From JANPJV01 sp031425695 (GTDB taxonomy: Bacteria; Pseudomonadota; Gammaproteobacteria; Xanthomonadales; SZUA-5): DNA of 14,527 bases. Below the pieces are notes generated by a model. The model made no database searches. It was given only the letters and a program-made list of their open reading frames with translations, and was not told the DNA's origin. This document shows, in pieces, positions 6,433 through 12,453 of this stretch. A program made the translations under genes and the position numbers. The DNA lies in the NCBI GenBank assembly GCA_031425695.1, contig JANPJV010000264.1:1-14527 (forward strand), read 5' to 3'. Numbering within the stretch: position 1 is the first letter of the stretch; each line of letters opens with the position of its first letter.

Positions 6433-7761
6433 ATGAGCCAGGAAGGCAGTCTGCAGGCACCAACGCGGCATCCGCTGGAATGGCGTTCGCCGTCATTCTG
6501 GGATGCTGGAGCACTCGAAAAGGAGCTCGAGCGCGTCTATGACATCTGCCACGGCTGCCGCCGCTGCGTCAGCCTCTGTCATGCCTTCCCGACGCTGTTC
6601 GATCTCATCGACAACTCGGCGACGATGGAGGTCGACGGCGTTGCGAAGGCCGACTTCAGCAAGGTGGTCGACCAGTGTTACCTGTGTGACCTCTGCTACC
6701 AGACCAAGTGTCCGTACGTGCCGCCGCATCCGTGGAATGTCGATTTTCCCCACCTGATGCTGCGCGCCAAGGCGCACAAGCACCGTCGCGGCGAGACCAG
6801 CTGGCAATCGAAACTGCTGTCGTCGACCACGGCGGTCGGGCGGCTGGCGTCGATCCCGGTGGTGGTCGAGGGCGTCAACGCCGCGAATCGCACCCAGCCA
6901 ATGCGACGCATGCTCGACAAGGTGCTCGGCGTACATCCGGACGCGGTGCTTCCCCACTACGATTCCAATACCGGCCGGCGCCGTCTCAAGCACTACGAAG
7001 GCAGTGTCGGCGAGCCGCGCATTGCCGGGCCGACGCGCGGCCGCGTGGCCATCTTCACCACCTGCTACGGCAACTACAACATGCCGGATGTGGTCGAAGA
7101 CCTGGCCCGCGTGCTTCGCCACAACGGCATCGAGGTCAAGCGCCTCGCCTCCGAGAAATGCTGCGGGATGCCGAAGCTCGAGCTCGGCGACCTCGATGCG
7201 GTTGCGCGCTTCAAGGAAGCCAACCTGCCGGTATTGCACGCGGCAGTGCAGGCCGGCTACGACCTGATGGCACCGATCCCGTCGTGCGTCTTGATGTTCA
7301 AGCAGGAGCTGCCGCTGATGTTCCCCGAGGACACGGCGCTCGGCCAAGTCAGGCGCGCCATCTTCGACCCGTTCGAATACCTGATGCACCGCCACCAGGC
7401 CGGGCTCTTCAATCTCGACTTCAAGCGCGAGCTCGGCAAGGTCGCCTACCACGTACCATGCCACCAACGCGTCCAGAACATCGGCCCGAAGACCCGTGAC
7501 ATCCTGAGGCTGGTCCCGAACACCAGCTTCGAGATGATCGAGCGCTGCTCCGGGCACGACGGCACGTACGGTGTGCGCACCACGACCTATCCCTCGGCGC
7601 GCAAGATTGGCAAGCCGGTGGTGGAGCGCATGAACAAGGCCAACGCAGCCCATTATTCCAGCGACTGTCCCATGGCCGGCGCGCATCTCGCGCACGCGGT
7701 CGAAGGGCAGCCGCCGGCCGAGCATCCGGTCACCCTGCTTCGCCTCGCCTACGGGCTTTGA
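6433..7761 (+). CDS. Heterodisulfide-reductase/GlpC-like Fe-S protein with two 4Fe-4S motifs and CCG domains
   Basis: 442 residues from ATG 6433, which has AAGGT six bases upstream. A longer frame from 6334 would translate the REP hairpin and is unlikely. Two ferredoxin-type clusters are visible: CHGCRRCVSLC (Cys39, 42, 45, 49) and CYLCDLCYQTKCP (Cys82, 85, 88, 93). These are followed by two cysteine-rich CCG-type domains: Cys211 in TTCYGNYN with KCCGMP (Cys243-244), then VPCHQRVQN (Cys343) with RCSGHDGTYG (Cys372) and DCPMAG (Cys412). In the second domain the usual CCG reads CSG, which may alter or remove a cluster ligand. The overall design resembles GlpC/HdrD electron-transfer subunits. 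There are no membrane helices. Its place between rubrerythrin and DUF3501 suggests electron delivery to the diiron protein (inference). Confidence 0.85.
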   Translation: MSQEGSLQAPTRHPLEWRSPSFWDAGALEKELERVYDICHGCRRCVSLCHAFPTLFDLIDNSATMEVDGVAKADFSKVVDQCYLCDLCYQTKCPYVPPHPWNVDFPHLMLRAKAHKHRRGETSWQSKLLSSTTAVGRLASIPVVVEGVNAANRTQPMRRMLDKVLGVHPDAVLPHYDSNTGRRRLKHYEGSVGEPRIAGPTRGRVAIFTTCYGNYNMPDVVEDLARVLRHNGIEVKRLASEKCCGMPKLELGDLDAVARFKEANLPVLHAAVQAGYDLMAPIPSCVLMFKQELPLMFPEDTALGQVRRAIFDPFEYLMHRHQAGLFNLDFKRELGKVAYHVPCHQRVQNIGPKTRDILRLVPNTSFEMIERCSGHDGTYGVRTTTYPSARKIGKPVVERMNKANAAHYSSDCPMAGAHLAHAVEGQPPAEHPVTLLRLAYGL

Positions 7762-7765
7762 GACT

Positions 7766-7882
7766 GGTTTCGGTTTCGGATGTAGGTTTCGGAAAAATCT
7801 GGCACATGTCGCTTTCAGCATTCTTTACGGGACCGCAGCAATCGGCGCTTTGACTCCGAAACTGAAACCGAAAACCGAAACC
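7766..7882. repeat. Imperfect inverted repeat (GGTTTCGG type) before the DUF3501 gene
   Basis: The left arm at about 7766-7793 (GGTTTCGGTTTCGG then GGTTTCGGA) pairs with the right arm at about 7855-7882 (TCCGAAACTGAAACCG then CCGAAACC), with small bulges. The spacer is about 61 bases. The right arm ends six bases before ATG 7888, in the region where a ribosome-binding site would sit, and no clear Shine-Dalgarno sequence precedes that ATG. Confidence 0.65.
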
Positions 7883-7902
7883 CGCTCATGACCCAAGGCC
7901 CC

Positions 7903-8490
7903 ATGGACACCTGCAAGCTCACCGCCGCCGATCTCTACTCGCTCGAGGAATACGCGTCGCGGCGTGCTGCATTCCGCGCCCGCGTGCTCGAGCACAAGCG
8001 CGCGCGCTCGGTCGCAATCGGTCCGAACATGCGGCTCTTGTTCGAAGACCGCTTGAGCGTGCACTACCAGATCCAGGAAATGCTGCGCATCGAAAATGTC
8101 GCCAGCACGGCCGGCATCGAGGACGAGCTCGCTGCCTACAACCCGCTGATCCCGGACGGCAGCAATCTCAAGGCGACCTGCATGATCGAGTTCGCCGATC
8201 CGGACGTACGCGCACGCGAGCTGGCCACGCTTCGGCGCATCGAGAATCATCTCTATCTCGAGATCGGCACCCTTGGCCGCACCTTCGGCATTGCCGACGA
8301 GGATCTCGACCGCAGCAACGACACCAAGACCTCCGCCGTGCACTTCGTGCGCTTCGAGCTCACGCCGCAGCAGATCGAGGCCTGGCGCGCGGGAGCGACG
8401 GTCACGGCCGGCGTCGACGACGAGCGCTACGGGCATGCCGTGCTGCTGCCCGCGGCGACGCGCGTGGCGCTGGCGCTGGATTTCGGGTGA
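7903..8490 (+). CDS. DUF3501 family protein
   Basis: 195 residues from ATG 7903; an in-frame ATG at 7888 would give 200. I prefer 7903 because AAGG lies four bases upstream and because KLTAADLYSLEEYASRRAAFR begins near the residue where the family usually starts. Recognisable features are HKRARSVAIGPNMRLLFEDR, the strongly conserved VHYQIQEMLRIEN, ELAAYNPLIPDGSNLKATCM, and SAVHFVRFELTPQQ. There are no cysteine clusters, signal peptide or membrane helices. The biochemical function of the family is not known to me. Its recurrent position next to rubrerythrin and a CCG-type Fe-S protein implies a shared role in peroxide or iron handling. Expression may be influenced by the inverted repeat just upstream. 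Confidence 0.85.
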   Translation: MDTCKLTAADLYSLEEYASRRAAFRARVLEHKRARSVAIGPNMRLLFEDRLSVHYQIQEMLRIENVASTAGIEDELAAYNPLIPDGSNLKATCMIEFADPDVRARELATLRRIENHLYLEIGTLGRTFGIADEDLDRSNDTKTSAVHFVRFELTPQQIEAWRAGATVTAGVDDERYGHAVLLPAATRVALALDFG

Positions 8491-8525
8491 TTTCATTTGG
8501 AGTGCGGCGCGGCACCGGGCTTGAT

Positions 8526-8613
8526 GCTGTTGGTAGGTCTGCGCTGTGCGCGGACGCTTTTTTCGCCACCCGCAAGCAAGAGCGTCCGCGCACAGCGCAG
8601 ACCCACCAACAGC
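8526..8613. repeat. 36-bp near-perfect inverted repeat (REP pair), probable bidirectional terminator
   Basis: The arms 8526-8561 and 8578-8613 match at 34 of 36 positions around a 16-base loop. Each arm contains a 26-nt element with a GTAG (8533-8558) or GTGG (8581-8606, reverse) head, the arm GTCTGCGC, loop TGT, arm GCGCGGAC and tail GCT. The left arm runs into a T-tract at 8558-8563. It lies between convergent DUF3501 and tdk genes, the natural place for a terminator serving both. The rest of the gap 8491-8664 shows nothing else. Confidence 0.85.
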
Positions 8614-8664
8614 GTCGTCGAAAGCCGAGCTGATCGCTCAAGGCACCCAACCGCCGCACTCCAA

Positions 8665-9285
8665 TTACGAGAAAAGATCCTCCTGCTTCACCGGGATCGT
8701 CCCTTCGCCGTGGAAGATGCGCTTGTACTCGGCGCGGCTCACGGAGACGTAGCGTTCGTTGCCACCGATCTCGATCTGCGCGCCGGTGGTCACCGCGCGG
8801 CCGGCGTCGTCGACTCGCACCACCATGGTGGCCTTGCGCCCGGTGTGGCAGATGGTCTTGATCTCGCTGATCGAATCCGCCCACGCCAGCAGGTACTGGC
8901 TGCCGGGAAAGAGCTCACCCTGGAAATCCGTGCGCAGCCCATAGGCGAGCACCGGGATGTTCAACTGGTCGACGATCTCGGTGATCTGCCAGACCTGCGA
9001 GCGGGTGAGGAACTGCGCCTCGTCGACCAGCACGCAGTGCAGCGGGCCATGCTCGGCAATGTCCGCGCGCAACCGGGCGAGCAGGTCATCGTCGCGATCG
9101 AACACGTGGCCAGTCGCTTCGAGGCCGATGCGCGAGCGCACCTTGCCGACGCCATGCCGATCGTCCAGCCGTGGCGTGAGAATACGCGTGCGCATGCCGC
9201 GCTCGTGGTAGTTGTGCGCGCTCTGCAGCAGCAACGTGGTCTTTCCGGCGTTCATCGCCGAATAGTAGAAATAGAGTTTGGCCAT
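8665..9285 (-). CDS. tdk: Thymidine kinase, type II, with degenerate zinc site
   Basis: 206 residues, typical of bacterial thymidine kinase, which phosphorylates thymidine to dTMP in salvage. The P-loop SAMNAGKTT (9-17), the Walker B/catalytic pair VDEAQF (Asp88, Glu89), the FQGELFPGSQYLLAWAD segment and the thymidine-binding GGNERYVSVSR lasso region are all present. In the E. coli enzyme four ligands hold a structural zinc; at the matching spacing this protein has Cys146, Thr148, Ser183 and Glu186, so only one of the four zinc ligands remains. The start ATG (9283-9285) has no recognisable Shine-Dalgarno sequence, and a 16-bp tandem array begins 16 bases upstream. tRNA-Arg lies further upstream on the same strand and might share a transcript. 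Confidence 0.93.
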   Translation of the reverse strand: MAKLYFYYSAMNAGKTTLLLQSAHNYHERGMRTRILTPRLDDRHGVGKVRSRIGLEATGHVFDRDDDLLARLRADIAEHGPLHCVLVDEAQFLTRSQVWQITEIVDQLNIPVLAYGLRTDFQGELFPGSQYLLAWADSISEIKTICHTGRKATMVVRVDDAGRAVTTGAQIEIGGNERYVSVSRAEYKRIFHGEGTIPVKQEDLFS

Positions 9286-9301
9286 GGGCAGTTGCTTGCG
9301 T

Positions 9302-9421
9302 AGGTCCAGACCTTGGTGTGCCCGGACCTTGGTGTGCCCGGGCTTTGGTATGCCCGGGCTTTGGTATGCCCGGACTTTGGCGGGTCCGGGCTTTGGTGGG
9401 TCCGGACCTTGTCCGGACGCT
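9302..9421. repeat. 16-bp tandem array ending in a complete REP element
   Basis: Six units of exactly 16 bases run from 9302 to 9397 (for example GTGCCCGGGCTTTGGT), with one to a few substitutions each. They lead into a complete 26-nt element at 9396-9421: head GTGG, arm GTCCGGAC, loop CTT, arm GTCCGGAC, tail GCT. Each unit corresponds to the head, first arm and loop of that element, plus one base. There is no spacer between units, so this is not a CRISPR array. It fills the space between tRNA-Arg and tdk, with head orientation opposite to both. Confidence 0.85.
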
Positions 9422-9457
9422 GTTGGCCAGACCCTACGGCACAGTCAGCCAGAAAAG

Positions 9458-9534
9458 TGGCGCGCCCGGAGGGATTCGAACCCCCGGCCCCTTCCTTCGG
9501 AGGGAAGTACTCTATCCAGCTGAGCTACGGGCGC
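9458..9534 (-). tRNA. tRNA-Arg (anticodon CCG)
   Basis: 77 bases including an encoded CCA. The acceptor arms GCGCCCG/CGGGCGC pair perfectly, and the discriminator is G. The D-arm is GCTC AGCTGGATA GAGT. The anticodon stem is CTTCC/GGAAG with loop CTCCGAA, giving anticodon CCG (complement at 9498-9500), which reads CGG. The T-arm has loop TTCGAAT with stem GGGGG/CCCTC. The sequence closely resembles gammaproteobacterial tRNA-Arg(CCG). The upstream region (9535-9580) contains a possible -10 (TATCCT on the - strand) but no clear -35. Confidence 0.97.
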
Positions 9535-9605
9535 TTAGGTCGGCGAAGGATACAACACTGATTCCAGGTAGCTGGGTCTCATTCCTGGCCGTTGGTTTTC
9601 TGCCT

Positions 9606-9640
9606 CCACCAACACCAACACCAGCAACCAACACCAACAA
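9606..9640. repeat. Short (ACCAAC)n microsatellite
   Basis: CCACCAACACCAACACC and CCAACACCAACAAC form a hexamer-period run with one interruption. It lies in the gap between tRNA-Arg and the cytochrome gene and encodes no credible peptide. Confidence 0.6.
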
Positions 9641-9647
9641 CGCCCCG

Positions 9648-9653
9648 TATACT
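9648..9653 (+). promoter_or_regulatory. Possible -10 box (TATACT) for the cytochrome c operon
   Basis: TATACT matches the sigma-70 -10 consensus at five of six bases and lies 73 bases before the GTG start. I do not see a matching -35 at 16-18 bases upstream, so this is tentative. Confidence 0.3.
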
Positions 9654-9726
9654 TCCGCCGTTCTGCGGCGACTCCCGGTCTGAAGAGTCGGCCGCGTCAC
9701 GGTCTGGTTCTGATGAGGCGTTCTTT

Positions 9727-10296
9727 GTGACCAAATACGATGTGGTGTTCCTCAAGAATTTCGCCAAGCTGATTCTGGGCTTGCACGTCATTGCTGCCCT
9801 GCTGCTGATCCTCGCGTATTACATGCACTTCGATTTCTACGGCGACGCGAACATCGCCGCCGGCACGCCGATCGAAGACCTGCCGCCGATGCAGCGCGAG
9901 CGGGCGGCGGCGCGGGCAGCAGCGGTGCAATCGCGGCTGGCGCCGGTCGGTGGCATCAATGCCGGCGAGACCGGGCGCGCGGCGCTGGTGGCTGCCGAGG
10001 AGGCGCGCAAAGCGGAGATGGCTGGCCAGGTTGCCTACGGCGGCACGCTCGATGGTGCCGTGATCTACCAGAATCTGTGCAGCGCGTGTCACCAGACCGG
10101 TGCCGGCGGCGCGCCGCTGCCAACCGCGGCGGCCTGGGCGCCGCGCGTGGCGCAGGGCATGGAAGTGCTGGTCAAGCATGCAATCGAAGGCTACACCGGC
10201 CCGGCCGGGGTGATGCCGCCGCGGGGTGGCAATCCATTGCTCAGTGACGACCAGGTCAAGGCGACCGTTACGTACATGGTCGAAAACTTCAAGTAG
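9727..10296 (+). CDS. Membrane-anchored c-type cytochrome (c5-like)
   Basis: 189 residues from GTG 9727, with GAGG eight bases upstream. An N-terminal hydrophobic helix (about 14-33, LILGLHVIAALLLILAYYMH) should anchor the protein in the inner membrane with the rest in the periplasm. An Ala/Arg/Glu-rich linker follows. A single class I haem c domain then carries CSACH (Cys118, Cys121, His122) and a likely axial methionine in VMPPRGG (Met163), ending in the typical LSDDQVKATVTYMV helix. The GG/PPRGG pattern is close to cytochrome c5. It probably shuttles electrons in respiration. The frame is open back to 9592, but that part covers the microsatellite and is unlikely to be translated. A five-codon ATG frame at 9713-9730 overlaps the GTG start and is probably incidental. 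The stop overlaps the start of the next gene by one base. Confidence 0.88.
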   Translation: MTKYDVVFLKNFAKLILGLHVIAALLLILAYYMHFDFYGDANIAAGTPIEDLPPMQRERAAARAAAVQSRLAPVGGINAGETGRAALVAAEEARKAEMAGQVAYGGTLDGAVIYQNLCSACHQTGAGGAPLPTAAAWAPRVAQGMEVLVKHAIEGYTGPAGVMPPRGGNPLLSDDQVKATVTYMVENFK

Positions 10297-12203
10297 TGGC
10301 CACGGTGCGCAACTGCGGCCCGGCCGCCGCCGCGCTGCTCGGCGCCACCCTGCTCTCGAGCTGTGGCCATCAGGTCAACAACCCGATGGCGGACGCGCCG
10401 ATCCAGGCGGATGTCTGCGGTGCGACCGCGCACCTGATCAGTGACGTGCAGGGCGCGGCGTTGCGCAGCACCCAGGAAGGCGCGAGCGTCACCGTCGAGG
10501 CGGTGGTGATTGCCGAGTACACCGCGGGACTCGGCGGCGTCTTCCTGCAGGAAGAGCAGCAGGACCGCGATGGCGATCCGATGAGCTCCGAGGGCCTGTT
10601 CGTGCAGATCGATGGCGCGCGCCCAAAGGTGGTTCGCGGCGACGTGGTGCGCGTGACCGGTTCGGTTACCGAGATCGGTGAGGACACCTCCACCCTGACC
10701 ACCTTGACCGAGCTCAGCGAGCTGCGCGTCTGCGGCCACCTGGACGTGCTGCCACAGCCGGCACTGGTCGAGGAAGCGCCGCTGGTGGCGGACGACTGGG
10801 AAGCGCACGAGGGCATGCGCGTCGCCATCGAACCGGCCGCCACCCTGATCGGCAACTACAACCTGACTGCCCACGGCGAGCTCCTCGCGAGCCTCGGCGG
10901 CCGCCAATGGGTGCCGACCGAGCTGCACCCGCCCGGCGCATTGGCGCGTGAGCTGGCCGACAACAATGCGCGGGCCCGGCTGCTGCTTGACGACGGCAGC
11001 GTCAGCGCGGACGCGCCCGAGCGGATTTCCTACCTGGCGCTGCAGCCGAGCATCGACGCGCCCTACCGGGCCGGCACGCAACTGACCGGGCTCATCGGCG
11101 TGCTCGACGAGCGCTTCGGCAATTATCGGCTGCACCTCACCGACCGCCTGAGCGCAGTCCAGGCAATGCGCCCGGAAAGCGCGCCCGAGGTGACCGGCAA
11201 GTTGCGCGTCGCGACCTTCAATGTGCTGAACTTCTTCAATGGCGACGGCAACGGTGGCGGCTTCCCGACCGAACGTGGCGCCAGCGACAGCGAGGAACTG
11301 ACCCGCCAGCGCGCCAAGATCCTGAGTGCGCTGAAAGCCATGGACGCGGACCTGTACGCGCTGGTCGAAGTCGAGAACGACGGCTTTGGAAAAGGCTCGG
11401 CGATCGAAGAGATCACACTGCGCTTGAACCAGGCACGCGGGCGCCGTGGCGAATATGAATACGTGCGCGGCCCTGGCGAGCGCATGGGCGACGACATCAT
11501 CAGCGTCGGCATCCTGTATCGGCCCAAGAAGCTCCGGCTGGTCGGCCTTTCGGCCACGCTGGAGGCACCGGCCTTCGTGGACAGAAGCCGCGCCCCGCTC
11601 GCACAGACCTTTGAAGAAGTGCGCAAGGACGGCGGCCGCTTCACCGTCGTGGTCAATCACTGGAAGAGCAAGGGCGGCTGCGACAAGGCGGACCCGGCGA
11701 ACCAGGACCGTGGCGATGGGCAGGGCTGCTGGAACAGCGTGCGCGTCGAGGCAGCGCGCGCGCTCGCCGACTGGCTCGGGACCGATCCCACCGCCAGCGG
11801 TGACCCGGACCTCCTCGTCCTCGGCGATTTCAACGCCCATTCGCAGGAAGATCCGATTCGCCTGCTCGGAGAGGCCGGCTACGTGCAGCTCGGCAGCGAG
11901 CAAGGCCGCCCGCATTATAGCTTCGTCTACTCCGGACTGTCCGGCAGCCTCGACCACGCGCTCGCGAGCGTGAGCCTGGCGGCGCAGACCGAGAGCGCCG
12001 CGGTGTGGCACATCAATGCCGACGAGATGCCCGAATTCGATTACAACCGCGAGGGCAAGTCCAAGGCCCTCGAAGCCCGCATGTTCCGCTCCGACCCATT
12101 CCGCTCATCCGACCACGACCCGATGCTGGTCGGCTTCGACTTGAGCCCGTCGGTGCCTGCGGTGGTCGAACCATCAGCTCCTGACACCGCCGCCGCGAAT
12201 TGA
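10296..12203 (+). CDS. ExeM/NucH family extracytoplasmic endonuclease, predicted lipoprotein
   Basis: 635 residues from GTG 10296, whose G is also the last base of the cytochrome TAG; a second GTG at 10305 is an alternative start. The N-terminus has a lipoprotein signal: a hydrophobic stretch, then LLSSC with Cys23 followed by Gly, which favours the outer membrane. Residues of about 62-148 resemble the OB-fold domain found in YhcR/ExeM nucleases. From about 302 an endonuclease/exonuclease/phosphatase domain shows ATFNVLNFF (Asn309), ALVEVEND (Glu358, Glu360), VVNHWKSKGG (His455), LGDFNAH (Asp511, Asn513) and RSSDHDPM (Asp606, His607). This is the complete Mg-dependent catalytic set of a DNase I-like fold. 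Such enzymes degrade extracellular DNA and help release nutrients or remodel biofilm. The overlap with the cytochrome gene points to co-transcription, though a functional link is not obvious. Confidence 0.9.
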   Translation: MATVRNCGPAAAALLGATLLSSCGHQVNNPMADAPIQADVCGATAHLISDVQGAALRSTQEGASVTVEAVVIAEYTAGLGGVFLQEEQQDRDGDPMSSEGLFVQIDGARPKVVRGDVVRVTGSVTEIGEDTSTLTTLTELSELRVCGHLDVLPQPALVEEAPLVADDWEAHEGMRVAIEPAATLIGNYNLTAHGELLASLGGRQWVPTELHPPGALARELADNNARARLLLDDGSVSADAPERISYLALQPSIDAPYRAGTQLTGLIGVLDERFGNYRLHLTDRLSAVQAMRPESAPEVTGKLRVATFNVLNFFNGDGNGGGFPTERGASDSEELTRQRAKILSALKAMDADLYALVEVENDGFGKGSAIEEITLRLNQARGRRGEYEYVRGPGERMGDDIISVGILYRPKKLRLVGLSATLEAPAFVDRSRAPLAQTFEEVRKDGGRFTVVVNHWKSKGGCDKADPANQDRGDGQGCWNSVRVEAARALADWLGTDPTASGDPDLLVLGDFNAHSQEDPIRLLGEAGYVQLGSEQGRPHYSFVYSGLSGSLDHALASVSLAAQTESAAVWHINADEMPEFDYNREGKSKALEARMFRSDPFRSSDHDPMLVGFDLSPSVPAVVEPSAPDTAAAN

Positions 12204-12220
12204 GTCGAAGCAAGACAAGA

Positions 12221-12319
12221 GCATTTCATCCACAGATTTCGCAGATTTACGCAGATTGTCCAGCGCAGGAAATCTCGCTCTAATCTGCGGAAATCTCCGA
12301 AATCTGTGGATAAGAATGC
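12221..12319. repeat. Imperfect palindromic repeat, second member of the ATCCACAGATTT family
   Basis: The arms 12221-12257 and 12282-12319 pair around a 24-base loop with a few mismatches. They share the ATCCACAGATTT...ACGCAGATT core with the arms at 3738-3781 and 3883-3926, but with an extra CGCAGATTT step. It lies between the nuclease stop and alaA and could form a terminator hairpin. The remainder of the gap up to 12453 contains the candidate alaA promoter and nothing else that I recognise. Confidence 0.75.
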
Positions 12320-12394
12320 TTTGGCCGTTCTTGTACATTGGTGAACCAATCCGCAACGCGCCCGCGTTCTTCAATAACTTGCCCGCCCGTGCGC

Positions 12395-12423
12395 TTGAGC
12401 GCTCGGAGATCTGCGGGTACGCT
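12395..12423 (+). promoter_or_regulatory. Candidate promoter for alaA
   Basis: TTGAGC (12395-12400), a 17-base spacer and TACGCT (12418-12423) form a plausible sigma-70 promoter 30 bases before the alaA GTG. The -10 match is partial (three of six), so confidence is low. Confidence 0.35.
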
Positions 12424-12453
12424 TGAAGCATTCTTTACAAAAAACTAACTGAA

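Noticed and set aside
6493..7821. 442-codon open frame on the - strand
   Set aside because: It is antisense to the Fe-S protein gene, whose cysteine motifs are unmistakable; the antisense product has no recognisable domain.
9302..9421. Possible CRISPR array
   Set aside because: Units of 16 bases are contiguous with no spacers, and no cas genes are present.
9278..9561. Short + strand frames containing RRDSNPRP-like peptides
   Set aside because: They are read across the antisense of tRNA-Arg and the 16-bp array, a well-known false-gene pattern.
9713..9730. Five-codon leader peptide overlapping the cytochrome GTG
   Set aside because: It lacks its own ribosome-binding site, and its AGG codon is part of the Shine-Dalgarno of the cytochrome gene.
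10191..12011. 606-codon open frame on the - strand
   Set aside because: It is antisense to the nuclease gene, which has complete catalytic motifs; the long frame is a by-product of high GC and codon bias.
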